Shown: positions 32,167 through 40,114 of the stretch, piece after piece
Layout of the letters: every line of letters begins with the position of its first letter
Numbering within the stretch: the stretch's first letter is position 1
From: Halopseudomonas nanhaiensis
GTDB lineage: Bacteria > Pseudomonadota > Gammaproteobacteria > Pseudomonadales > Pseudomonadaceae
Direction of reading: 5' to 3'
Length of the DNA stretch: 64,000 bases
Assembly (NCBI RefSeq): GCF_020025155.1
Contig: NZ_CP073751.1
Span: forward strand, 372,001 to 436,000
Notes under the pieces: generated by a model
The model's database searches: none
What the model was told of the DNA's origin: nothing
What the model saw: the letters and a program-made list of their open reading frames with translations, nothing else
Program-made: the position numbers and the translations under genes

Positions 32167-34806
32167 TCAACCGATGGCGGCAAGGAGTTGTTCACGGACG
32201 TTCCGCCCGAGCTCGTCGTGCTTTTGGGCCATGAGATATACGCCCTTCCCATCAGACTTTTTGGCCCACAGATCGCCAATGAGACGCTTTTCCTTGCTGT
32301 CATTGTTGCTGAATCGATCTCCACCTTTGTACTCCACCACCAGCAACCTGCCATCCTTTAGCTTTACGACGAAATCAGGATAGGTCCGCTGGGTCGCCGT
32401 AGGCATCCAGAACTGAGAAGGGTGCACCAAATTGCGGACCCAAAAATCTACCTCATTGAGCAGATCAATGGCTTGCGCGCAATCGAATTCCTCGGTGATT
32501 ACACCTTTGGGTGTTTTCCAGGGCAAGCCGCCAGGGAAAGGGTAGTAATGCTTCTGAAAACGGTAAGGTCCTCGGTAGTATGAGGTCGCAGGATAAAGTG
32601 CCATGTCCTGGGGATATGTGAAGGCGTAGCCTGGGCCGGCAGAGGTCACCAGCTCAGCGTCTTGACTGAAAAGCGTTTGCTGAAAGCCCGCGTCATACGC
32701 TTGCTTTTTGAGCAAAAGCAACTGCTCTCCAAGTTTGCGACGCAGGACGAATTGGCCTTTGAGTAGTTGCGCTAGCGAGAATCCCCGGTCCTCAAGCAAT
32801 CCAGTGACCGCACGACGCAGCCACTCTCGCAAGACTGGCTGCTTAATCGAAGGTTCGCGAATCTCTTGATCTAGCCAGCCTATGAGGTCCGCGGCGCTCC
32901 TGTCCTGTGCGAAGCCAGGAAGGTACGTGTTCACATCATCTTTGATGTTTTGAAACTGGACGGTCTTGTCATCCAGGAATACCTCAAACGTCATGCTTGC
33001 TTCATCGAATTTGAAGGTCGACAGGTCGGGCGGCGTAGATAGTAAATCCCAGCTGAAAGCTGCTGAAACGGCCCCTCGATCCACCAGTTCCAGCTCTCCC
33101 TGCTCGATGAGGCAAAGGCGGGGGACCTGAAACGTGATGTTTCTTTCGCTCGGCGCTTTAGCAGCGATTACGGCTTGCTGATGCCTTTCAATTTCAGCTA
33201 CGACGGCATCCTTGGCTTTTTTACCCGACACAGCAGACACAATCGCATCGATTGTCGACTGATCGATCTCGTCATTGACCTCCACTATCCCACCGGGCCC
33301 GGTCATGTCCGGTGAGAAGTGAACACGCTGCTGATCCCGGGCCGGGATGTTTGAGAGCTCGGGGGCTTGGGGAAGGATTAGTTTCGCGATAGGCAATGAC
33401 AAAGGGCTGGTAGATCCGCCCTCCAGATCGAGCTCTCGGTTTTTTTCCTTGCGGATAGCCGCCGCAGCTTCCATTGGGTTGAAGCCGATATTGATGAGTG
33501 ACTGGATCAGTTCACCGGCAGCTCGGCCAAAGCTATCTGTTACGACGTGAGCGTAAGCTTTGCTCATTGCTTCCTGATGCCGCGGCACGGCGTAAGGCAT
33601 CCGCAAAACCCTGCCAAGTAACTGCTGAATGTCCTTGTCTGACTTAACCTGAGCTACTGAACAGAACACGTACGCGAACGAGCAGTCCCAGCCTTCCTTC
33701 AGTGCCTGCTTCGTTATGATCACCTCTATGGGGCAATCCTTGGCGAACAGGTCTACCCCGTCAATCTCGCGTTGTGCGCCCGTAGCGATAGCGATGGCGG
33801 ACTCATTAACGCCATCGGTTTCGATAAGATGTCGTTTTACCTCTTCAACTGTGGCTTCCCTTTTTGCATTTTCAGCTTGAATTAGAAGTATTGGCCGAAT
33901 GTACTCCGGCTCGCTCATGGCGGTCTTGGATAGGGATCTGCGTCGAGCTACCGCGCTACTTACTGCAACCTGCCATTCGGCATCGTGTTCTTTCAGAACC
34001 ACAGGGAATTTGATCATATTCTCTGCTTTCAATTCGAATGCTGAGACGCTGGCAAGCACGTTAGAACTCGCTACATCAGGGGTGGCGGTAAGCTCAATCA
34101 CTGCTTTCGGTCCAAGGCGCTCATATACGGTATAAGAGAGCGGCGTGGTGGCATTATGAGCTTCGTCCATAATTACCAAAGGCCCGTGGAGCTTGAGAAG
34201 GTTCGCAAATGAAGCAGCTGCTTTTCCGCTTTCTCCTTTCTCTAAATAATCTAGCTCTCTGGCGGACCCGCCGAAGTGAGTCTCCAGACCTTCATGGTGC
34301 TCATAAACCTTTCGGCCTTCTTCTTTATCGACCCGCAGAGCTGCGACAGTAGATACGACTACGCAAACCTTCGTGATGAGGTCTGCGGGGCGGATCTGAG
34401 CGAAATCCGCCACGTCAAAAACTGCTACCTGGCCACCAAATGCATCATCCAGCTCTTGCCGATACGGATGGCGAGGATTTTGGAAGGCTTCCAAAGTTTG
34501 GGACTTGATGAGGGTGGTTGGAACCATCCACAAGACGAAAGGGAACTGTCGTTCGAGATAAGAGGTCCCGCAAATGCGGATAATGTGAGCGCCAAGGATG
34601 GTTTTTCCGCCGCCAGTGGGGACACGTAGGCATACGTAGGGAACCGATGGGAGCCCGGGCATTTTTTTGTACTCATCCATTAGCCCCACATCAACATAGT
34701 CTTCAAACGCCTTAGCGGGGCCGTCCAGTCGAGATGCATCTAAAAATTTCTCAAGGCTCGCCAGTACGCGGCGCTGATAGAGCTTAAGTGTATAGGCCAT
34801 GGTCAA
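32167..34806 (-). CDS. res: Type III restriction enzyme Res subunit
   Basis: An 879-residue superfamily 2 helicase-nuclease. Walker A VPTGGGKT lies near residue 62 and the DEAH box (IMDEAHNATTP) near 215, then the C-terminal helicase motifs (QQLLGRVLRMPYA). At the C-terminus PDFVVKLKDGRLLVVEYKG is the PD-(D/E)xK nuclease site. It would translocate or diffuse on DNA and cut between two inversely oriented unmethylated sites in complex with Mod. It overlaps mod by 4 bp. The length is normal and no frameshift is seen, so it looks functional. Confidence 0.93.
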   Translation of the reverse strand: MTMAYTLKLYQRRVLASLEKFLDASRLDGPAKAFEDYVDVGLMDEYKKMPGLPSVPYVCLRVPTGGGKTILGAHIIRICGTSYLERQFPFVLWMVPTTLIKSQTLEAFQNPRHPYRQELDDAFGGQVAVFDVADFAQIRPADLITKVCVVVSTVAALRVDKEEGRKVYEHHEGLETHFGGSARELDYLEKGESGKAAASFANLLKLHGPLVIMDEAHNATTPLSYTVYERLGPKAVIELTATPDVASSNVLASVSAFELKAENMIKFPVVLKEHDAEWQVAVSSAVARRRSLSKTAMSEPEYIRPILLIQAENAKREATVEEVKRHLIETDGVNESAIAIATGAQREIDGVDLFAKDCPIEVIITKQALKEGWDCSFAYVFCSVAQVKSDKDIQQLLGRVLRMPYAVPRHQEAMSKAYAHVVTDSFGRAAGELIQSLINIGFNPMEAAAAIRKEKNRELDLEGGSTSPLSLPIAKLILPQAPELSNIPARDQQRVHFSPDMTGPGGIVEVNDEIDQSTIDAIVSAVSGKKAKDAVVAEIERHQQAVIAAKAPSERNITFQVPRLCLIEQGELELVDRGAVSAAFSWDLLSTPPDLSTFKFDEASMTFEVFLDDKTVQFQNIKDDVNTYLPGFAQDRSAADLIGWLDQEIREPSIKQPVLREWLRRAVTGLLEDRGFSLAQLLKGQFVLRRKLGEQLLLLKKQAYDAGFQQTLFSQDAELVTSAGPGYAFTYPQDMALYPATSYYRGPYRFQKHYYPFPGGLPWKTPKGVITEEFDCAQAIDLLNEVDFWVRNLVHPSQFWMPTATQRTYPDFVVKLKDGRLLVVEYKGGDRFSNNDSKEKRLIGDLWAKKSDGKGVYLMAQKHDELGRNVREQLLAAIG

Positions 34807-36320
34807 CGCGCCTTGATATCGTAAGGGGTTTGTCGAAAGGTGATTTTGAGATCCTGGAGCAGCTCAGGAGCGAGAAGGCAGGCTTCCCCATAAATCACCT
34901 TTTGGCCGTCGAACTCAGGCAGTGCTCTCAAAATCCTTTTCGTTAAGACGTTTCCGCCGCCTTCAGTTAAATCACCTAAGATCCCGTTGAACAGAAGAAA
35001 GTATGCGGTCCCTTGATGCACACCTAGCAGGGGGGACCTACAAGCATTAGACGAACGAGCGGTCCCCGTTTCAGCGAACCAGATGTGCGCCGCAAGCTGC
35101 TCGAAACAGATTCCTTCGCGGATGTGGCCTGTCTCGTCGAAGACAGGAGCACCTAGAGTGTAATACCTGAATCCCCCGCCCCCGGCCCAATCCACATCTT
35201 TTGAGACTCCCCCTTGCTCACCGAGGATTACTTTCTCTAAGCGAGGCAAACAGTGGCTCTCGGCGTGGACGCCGACTTCGATTCCGATCCACTGTCGTCG
35301 CATTTTGTGCGCAACTGCCACTGTCGTTCCTGAGCCGAGAAAGCTATCCAAGATAAGGTCACCCGGATCAGTCGAAATTTCGATGATGCGTTTCATCAAA
35401 GCTTCGGGCTTAGGTGTGGCGAAATTTTCGTTGCCGAACAGAGCGACTACTTCCTTCTTTGCATCTTGAGTATGGCCGACCTCATCATAAGGCCACAGGG
35501 TTTGTGGGACGCGTCCCTGCTTGACCTCCGAAAGGAAACGCTTGATCGCAGGCACATTGGAGCCGTCTTTTCCCCACCAGATTCGGTTGTCCTCATCCAG
35601 TTGACGTAGCTTAGCTTCCGAAACTCGCCAATACATACCATTGGGAGGGCCGGCAATCACTCGGCCTGATGGTGTGGTAATGGGATACACGCCTGCCCCA
35701 TAGTAATTCCGAGCCGACAGGTCGCCTGCTTTCCATGGGCCACGAGGATCTTTGTCTGGGTTGCGGTAGGCTTTATCCTGTTTTTCAGTGCGAGGCATAG
35801 GGTTAGGCACCCATTTCTCGGCGTCTCTGGCGTAAACAAAGATGTAATCATGATCAACGGAGAAGTGGCGCGCGGAATTCTTTGGCGAATAAATCTTCTG
35901 CCAGATGACCGAGGCAATGAAGTTTGGCCTACCGAAAATCTCATCACATATCACCTTAAAATAGTGAGCCTCGTTATCATCTAGCGTGACCCATAGCGAC
36001 CCGTCTGGTGCCAACAATTCGCGAATCAGCTCAAGACGGGGATACATCATGGACAGCCACTGCGAATGTTCAAGATTGTCGTCATACTGCTCAAAGGCAG
36101 ATTTGGTGTTGTAAGGCGGATCGATGAAAACGCATTTTATCTGCCCTGCATAGTAAGGCAGCAATGCCTTCAAAGCATCGAGGTTGTCTCCGTGGATTAG
36201 CATGTTATGAGCATCGAGCTCACCACGGGAAAGGGCCATGTTGGGCTCAAGCAACCGGTAGGGCGCAAGCGAGGCCCGTGTGAGGTCTGCGTCACGGTTG
36301 AACCAGGAAAGCAGCGGCAT
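34803..36320 (-). CDS. mod: Type III adenine-N6 DNA methyltransferase Mod subunit
   Basis: A 505-residue methyltransferase of the beta type: the catalytic DPPY (FIDPPYNTKS, residues 67-70) precedes the AdoMet motif FLGSGTT (near residue 320). The region between should hold target recognition. It is somewhat shorter than many type III Mod proteins (~600-650 aa) but has no sign of truncation. No simple-sequence repeat suggesting phase variation is visible. It forms an operon with res and is element cargo, likely protecting the host or the element against competing DNA. Confidence 0.93.
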   Translation of the reverse strand: MPLLSWFNRDADLTRASLAPYRLLEPNMALSRGELDAHNMLIHGDNLDALKALLPYYAGQIKCVFIDPPYNTKSAFEQYDDNLEHSQWLSMMYPRLELIRELLAPDGSLWVTLDDNEAHYFKVICDEIFGRPNFIASVIWQKIYSPKNSARHFSVDHDYIFVYARDAEKWVPNPMPRTEKQDKAYRNPDKDPRGPWKAGDLSARNYYGAGVYPITTPSGRVIAGPPNGMYWRVSEAKLRQLDEDNRIWWGKDGSNVPAIKRFLSEVKQGRVPQTLWPYDEVGHTQDAKKEVVALFGNENFATPKPEALMKRIIEISTDPGDLILDSFLGSGTTVAVAHKMRRQWIGIEVGVHAESHCLPRLEKVILGEQGGVSKDVDWAGGGGFRYYTLGAPVFDETGHIREGICFEQLAAHIWFAETGTARSSNACRSPLLGVHQGTAYFLLFNGILGDLTEGGGNVLTKRILRALPEFDGQKVIYGEACLLAPELLQDLKITFRQTPYDIKAR

Positions 36321-36828
36321 GTGAAAGGTTCCAAGGGACGACGTTCAAAGGCCGTAGTTTATCCTTCCTGAACCCAATCGTCAGGGTTTTACAGCTTTGA
36401 ATGTCTAGCAAGCTGGGGGAAAGACCGATGCGCCTTGATTCGCGCAGATCTGTTCTTTCTCAAAGCGGATATTTCCTGTCGCTTGTCTCGCTACGATACG
36501 GGGCTAGACCGGGACGTTTGAAGTGAGGTGTAGGGCGCTGAGAATCTTCGGCATCGAGGTGCCAGCTGCCTGAGAAGGTGTACGGCTGCTCAGTTAGGAG
36601 ATGGCGCCGTTGCCTGAGCTGCTGGCCATTCGCTCGGCGTACGCGTCCAGCCTGGTAGCTGCGCAAGGCATGCCTTTTAGCTCATGCCAATCACGAGATC
36701 CGAAACCAGCTCCTAGTTAGATGTGACGCTGTGGCTTGACGCGCTGGAGGGTTGGGGGTCGGTGCAGTCAGCGCGTGATTTCCGTCGAGCCCCGTAGGGC
36801 GAGTAACTAGTGGTGTTTGATATCCCGA
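36321..36828. other. 508-bp non-coding stretch between mod and the left oriT-like repeat
   Basis: It holds the mod promoter at its left end. Short minus-strand frames (36460-36666, 36691-36879) lack ribosome binding sites and family resemblance. The last ~50 bp show patchy homology, inverted, to the sequence outside the right oriT-like repeat (shared TTACTCGCC and CTCGACG). Confidence 0.5.
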
Positions 36829-36866
36829 CGCTTGCGGCGGTATAGCAAACACACATCCTGCCCAGA
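36814..36866 (+). other. oriT: Left oriT-like site (IncP-type nic with adjacent inverted repeat)
   Basis: The sequence CATCCTG^C at 36855-36862 matches the nic consensus YATCCTG^Y of IncP-type and T-DNA border relaxases. Upstream, GTGTTTGATATCC (36814-36826) and GGTATAGCAAACAC (36840-36853) form an imperfect inverted repeat whose near arm ends 8 bases before nic, the spacing known for the TraJ-binding repeat of RP4. Bases 36829-36866 recur perfectly, inverted, at 42889-42926. Transfer would lead toward the trb genes. The nic assignment is an inference from consensus and layout. Confidence 0.75.
36829..36866. repeat. 38-bp perfect inverted repeat, left copy
   Basis: Exact reverse complement of 42889-42926. 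It spans the loop and near arm of the oriT dyad plus the nic region. The pair brackets the transfer-replication module. Confidence 0.97.
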
Positions 36867-36935
36867 GTGGTGTCCGCACTTTAGTGTCCTTTTAGTCGCA
36901 CTAGATGCAGAAAGTATGCAGAGTATCATGTGGCT

Positions 36936-36973
36936 AACAATATTATTCGATAAATATCGATATTCTTATTGTT
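36936..36973. repeat. AT-rich dyad between oriT and traK
   Basis: AACAATA and TATTGTT flank a largely AT core. It lies in the presumed leading region after nic, where TraK-type proteins bind and bend DNA in IncP systems. A similarly AT-rich block (about 42780-42810) sits in the mirrored position on the right. Confidence 0.5.
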
Positions 36974-37005
36974 TTGCATAGGGATTGCAGAGTGGGTGTC
37001 TCTAA

Positions 37006-37027
37006 AGTGCGCTTAATGTGCGGTAAA
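37006..37027. repeat. Two 11-bp AGTGCGG-type repeats upstream of traK-like gene
   Basis: AGTGCGCTTAA and TGTGCGGTAAA stand in tandem with an 11-bp period. They match the four-copy array at 42707-42750, which faces the rep genes. Related units occur in inverse orientation at 36874-36900. Confidence 0.6.
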
Positions 37028-37056
37028 TCTGTCGCTAATATGTCCTTATTCAGTCG

Positions 37057-37076
37057 ACTTACGATATATCGTAAGT
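37057..37076. promoter_or_regulatory. 20-bp palindromic operator upstream of the traK-trb operon
   Basis: ACTTACGATATATCGTAAGT is a perfect palindrome 55 bp before the traK-like start. A copy with one change lies upstream of the rep operon (42649-42668) and a 17/20 copy at 42985-43004. A shared repressor, perhaps the 77-residue HTH protein, is the simplest reading. The TATAT core may overlap a -10 element. Confidence 0.7.
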
Positions 37077-37131
37077 TTACAGAAAGTGTTTTGAAAGTAT
37101 CATTGCATAGTGTGATAAGGGGATACTCACT

Positions 37132-37359
37132 ATGGAATTGCTTGAAGAACTTCGCCTTGCCCGGCTGAAGAAGCCTGCAGCTAGCGGGAAGGTAGCCTTC
37201 CTCCAAAACCTTGAGCAGATCAGTGCCGCCTTGAATGAAGGTTATACGGCAATGGACGTTTGGCGGCTCATGCACAAGCGTGGCGAAATCAACGTCAAAT
37301 ACAACCAGTTCGCAATTTATGTGCGCAAGTTTGTAAGGAGAGCCGGCGATGAAAAATAA
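37132..37359 (+). CDS. TraK-like oriT-binding accessory protein
   Basis: A 75-residue protein whose core (VAFLQNLEQISAALNEGYTA, then VWRLMHKRGEIN, then FAIYVRKFV) resembles the TraK family of IncP-type plasmids, which bind and wrap the oriT leading region to help relaxosome assembly. It is shorter than RP4 TraK (134 aa) and lacks the extended C-terminus. It lies 270 bp downstream of the oriT-like site, as expected for such a factor. It starts at 37132 after AAGGGGAT. It is the first gene of the trb operon and overlaps trbJ by 11 bp. The homology is recognised by eye and needs a profile search. Confidence 0.68.
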   Translation: MELLEELRLARLKKPAASGKVAFLQNLEQISAALNEGYTAMDVWRLMHKRGEINVKYNQFAIYVRKFVRRAGDEK

Positions 37360-38101
37360 GACTCTGCTGTGCATGGTTGCGTCTTTTCTAGTCTTTTCAC
37401 CTCCGGCTGAGGCTGGCGGTGGAGGGCTGACTGGTGGAGCTACCGAGGTAACACAGCTGCTAAACAACATCGAGCTGATTGAGGTTGCTCTTAGCGAAGC
37501 CGAAAACCTTGCGTACACCATGCGCCAGTACGAAATCATGTATGAGAATTTCCGGGCGCTACCGCAACACGTGCGGCAGCAGGCGCTGGCGGATCTTCAG
37601 CGCTTGGCGAATATCGTTGCAACTGGCCGGGCCGTAGCCTATAGCTCTGGGCAGATGGATGAGGATTACCAGCGCGAGTACCGCGACTTTGAGTATTACG
37701 CCTCGAGAGAGCAGGACAGCCCTGACGATATGGCAGAGCGCTACGGGGCCTGGTCTCAGGCCAATCACGATAGTGTGCGCGGGGCGTTAAGGGCGGCAGG
37801 GCTACAAGCCCAACAGTTTGATCGTGAAGACTCGGCGCTTCGCACAGTGGAGGCGCAGATGGAAAGCGCAACCGGAACCAGGCAGCTGCTACAGGCAGGT
37901 GGCTCCATCGCTGCGCTGCAAGTGGAACAACTTCAAAAATTGCGACAGCTCCAAATGGCTCAGATCCAGCTACAGGCCAGCCATGTCGGTGGGCAGGTCG
38001 ATCGCCAAGCGGAGGACGACTCTGCGTGGCATCGCGCCGTTGCGCCTCGCGACAACAACCCGGAAAGCCAGCAGCCGATTCGGGCCAATGATCTGTTCTG
38101 A
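37349..38101 (+). CDS. trbJ: TrbJ-like P-type conjugative transfer protein
   Basis: A 250-residue secreted protein (signal peptide residues 1-22, ending PPAEA). The sequence after it, GGATEVTQLLNNIELIEVAL followed by QYEIMYENFRALP, is characteristic of TrbJ, the VirB5-class minor pilus/tip protein of P-type type IV secretion systems. Residues ~170-220 are glutamine-rich and helical. The C-terminal tail (AWxRA, RDxxPxSQxPI, DLF) is repeated in the next small protein. The start at 37349 follows AAGGAG. Only TrbJ, TrbK and TrbL of the mating-pair apparatus are present in this element. Confidence 0.82.
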   Translation: MKNKTLLCMVASFLVFSPPAEAGGGGLTGGATEVTQLLNNIELIEVALSEAENLAYTMRQYEIMYENFRALPQHVRQQALADLQRLANIVATGRAVAYSSGQMDEDYQREYRDFEYYASREQDSPDDMAERYGAWSQANHDSVRGALRAAGLQAQQFDREDSALRTVEAQMESATGTRQLLQAGGSIAALQVEQLQKLRQLQMAQIQLQASHVGGQVDRQAEDDSAWHRAVAPRDNNPESQQPIRANDLF

Positions 38102-38111
38102 GGAGTGACAG

Positions 38112-38318
38112 ATGAACGTCAATACCAAGATTTTGACCGTTATCGTAGGTTTAGTAATGGCTATCGCTGCTGCTGCGGCGGTGTGGCAGTCCGACAGGAC
38201 TAAAGATAATGCAGCTTGGGAGCGAGCCACGATTTCGCGTGATAGCGAACCGTCCTCTCAGCGGCCAATCACTGGCGGCGACTTGTTTGGCTCCGGCTCT
38301 AAGGAGGGTGGCCTATGA
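38112..38318 (+). CDS. TrbK-like small membrane protein (possible entry-exclusion factor)
   Basis: A 68-residue protein with one N-terminal membrane segment (ILTVIVGLVMAIAAAAAVW, residues ~7-25) and a polar tail. Its place between trbJ and trbL is that of trbK, the entry-exclusion gene of IncP plasmids, but it lacks a lipobox cysteine. Its tail from residue ~34 repeats the C-terminal tail of TrbJ without gaps over about 27 positions (AW, RA, RD, SQ, PI and DLF all shared). It has a strong GAGGAG site and overlaps trbL by 4 bp. Confidence 0.65.
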   Translation: MNVNTKILTVIVGLVMAIAAAAAVWQSDRTKDNAAWERATISRDSEPSSQRPITGGDLFGSGSKEGGL

Positions 38319-39787
38319 AGCTTTGGTTCCTCCCGATGCTCGGAGCAGGGCTATGCACGTTAAGCGGTCAGGTCCTTGGTGCTGATGGGGAAGTGGTGAG
38401 GGATCTCCAGGAAGGATTCCGTGATTCTGTCGCGCTTTGGTACGCACCATTGCAGCAGGTCGCCACTTGGCTGCTTCTGACGCTCTCTGTGATTTCCTAT
38501 GCCTGGTCTGCTAGTCAGATGGTTCTGAGGAATGCTGATCTTGGTGAGTTTGTAGCGGAGCTCGTAAGGCTGGTGCTCTTTACTGGGTTCTTTCTGTTCC
38601 TGATCCAGGGCGGTCAACAGCTGGCTGAGACAATGATCCGCGGCTGGGTCTGGATTGGTGGCCAGGCCACCGGTGCCAGCTTGAGCTTGAGCGTGCCAGA
38701 AATCCTCGAGCGCGGTTTTACCCTCGGTGGCGACATCATTTCCGCTGGCAGCGGCCTTAGCCGGATCGCCTACACGATCTTGGCATTGCCGGTAGTCATT
38801 CTGTACACACTGATTGCTGCCTATGCCTTCTTCGTATTGGCAGAGATGTATGTGGTAACAGCCGCGGGGATCGTTCTGCTGGGCTTTGGGGGGTCTCAGT
38901 GGACTGTTGATTACGCCAAAAAGTACATCAGCTACACCGTCAGCATAGGAGCCAAGCTGTACGTCATGTTCCTGGTCATTGGGGCAGGCGAGCAGTTCAT
39001 ACATCATTGGGCGGCGAATCAGGACCACGAGTCATTCCGCGCCATCCTTGCCATCATCGGAGTCCTTCTCATGATGGCAATCTTGGTCAAGATGATCCCC
39101 GACGCCGTGCAAGGGATCATCAACGGTGCTTCATTGGGCGGTGCGACGCCAACTGTTGGCGGCATGGCGCGTGCTGCCGGCTCTGTGGCGGTAGGCGCTG
39201 CCGTAGGGGTGGCGGGTGGAGCTATGGCCGTACGTGAGGCTTCAAAGCTTGCAGGCGAGCAAGTCGGCGGTGTTGGGTCTGGGATCGCCTCTGCCAGCAA
39301 CTCGATCATGGGCGGTGCGTCAGTTGGTCCCCCTCCAGCGCCTCAGTCCGGTTCAACGGGCCCTCTACCTATGCCAGGCAGTGTCGCGTCATGGACGCCA
39401 CCGGCCTCTGCCAAGTCAGCGGTCGGCGAAGCGCTCTCCCATGCCGGGCGGACCATGAAGAACCTCAACAAAGCGGCGGGCGAGACGCTTGGAGGGCGGA
39501 TCATGGGCGATTACAGCTCTACTCACGGCACCTTTGGCGGGTCGATGGCGCAGAAGATGCGAGCAGAGCGTTTGGGTATGGTTGCCGAGGGAAAAAGCGA
39601 TGTAGGAGGCGGTGAGTCACCCACGCAGGCGATGGCGGGCAGCATCGGTGCTGGTGCATTCAGCGGTCAGGGCAGGCCTACGCATAATCGGCCCCCCTTT
39701 GGATCTCGACCGAAAGCTACCTTGGAAGCGAATGTCTGCGAACAACCCTACAAGTCCCCTGCGAGGAGACCAATTGATGAACCCTAA
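38315..39787 (+). CDS. trbL: TrbL-like P-type conjugative transfer protein
   Basis: A 490-residue polytopic protein of the TrbL/VirB6 family, the inner-membrane channel component of P-type systems. After a signal-like N-terminus, membrane segments lie at about 45-65, 80-98, 150-170, 172-192, 205-225 and 243-262. The rest is a long glycine/alanine/serine-rich soluble tail, typical of TrbL. The last ~35 residues (from HNRPPFGS) have a different composition and begin at a 20-bp sequence repeated 329 bp downstream. It is the only channel protein encoded; no VirB4/TrbE, VirB9/TrbG or VirB10/TrbI is present. Confidence 0.85.
   Translation: MKLWFLPMLGAGLCTLSGQVLGADGEVVRDLQEGFRDSVALWYAPLQQVATWLLLTLSVISYAWSASQMVLRNADLGEFVAELVRLVLFTGFFLFLIQGGQQLAETMIRGWVWIGGQATGASLSLSVPEILERGFTLGGDIISAGSGLSRIAYTILALPVVILYTLIAAYAFFVLAEMYVVTAAGIVLLGFGGSQWTVDYAKKYISYTVSIGAKLYVMFLVIGAGEQFIHHWAANQDHESFRAILAIIGVLLMMAILVKMIPDAVQGIINGASLGGATPTVGGMARAAGSVAVGAAVGVAGGAMAVREASKLAGEQVGGVGSGIASASNSIMGGASVGPPPAPQSGSTGPLPMPGSVASWTPPASAKSAVGEALSHAGRTMKNLNKAAGETLGGRIMGDYSSTHGTFGGSMAQKMRAERLGMVAEGKSDVGGGESPTQAMAGSIGAGAFSGQGRPTHNRPPFGSRPKATLEANVCEQPYKSPARRPIDEP
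39679..39698. repeat. 20-bp direct repeat, copy 1 (inside trbL)
   Basis: TACGCATAATCGGCCCCCCT differs by one base from 40008-40027. The two copies flank the end of trbL and the small membrane-protein gene. Confidence 0.8.
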
Positions 39788-39971
39788 ACGTCCGCAGGCG
39801 CCCGTCTGGTATCTGATGCTTTGGTTGGCTCTCACGCTGCTGCTGGTAGGGTTCGCAATAGGCGGTTCGTGGGTGGCCTGGCTCATGCTACCAGTGTGCT
39901 ATCCGTTTATCATGAGGGCGGTTGCTTGGCGGCCACGCCCTTCACCCGAGCACAGCAACCTCGACGCTTAA
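39777..39971 (+). CDS. Small double-pass membrane protein (64 aa)
   Basis: A 64-residue protein with a hydrophobic stretch (residues ~11-49) long enough for two membrane segments around a GGSW turn. It starts at 39777, overlapping the trbL stop by 11 bp, after GAGGAG. No family is recognised. The position suggests a transfer or exclusion accessory protein. It lies wholly between the two 20-bp direct repeats. Confidence 0.6.
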   Translation: MNPKRPQAPVWYLMLWLALTLLLVGFAIGGSWVAWLMLPVCYPFIMRAVAWRPRPSPEHSNLDA

Positions 39972-40007
39972 GCGCTTCGCCTCGCGTTCTCTATCACGGC
40001 GAGGCGG

Positions 40008-40027
40008 TACGCATAATCGGACCCCCT
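40008..40027. repeat. 20-bp direct repeat, copy 2
   Basis: TACGCATAATCGGACCCCCT, 329 bp after copy 1 with one mismatch. A hairpin (GCCTCGC / GCGAGGC, 39979-40005) ends immediately before it. Confidence 0.8.
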
Positions 40028-40114
40028 GCTGGTGATATAACTAGCTCCGCTATGGAGCGTCTTCTTTGATTTATTAGCGAGCCAAGCGCCGTTGAAGCTT
40101 AACTTCGTTACCAT

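Noticed and set aside
37006..37027. AAGTGCGC in the 11-bp repeats as an IncQ-type (MobA) nic site
   Set aside because: It resembles part of the RSF1010 nic region, but the units are phased repeats placed before operons, lack the IncQ inverted repeat, and no MobA is present.
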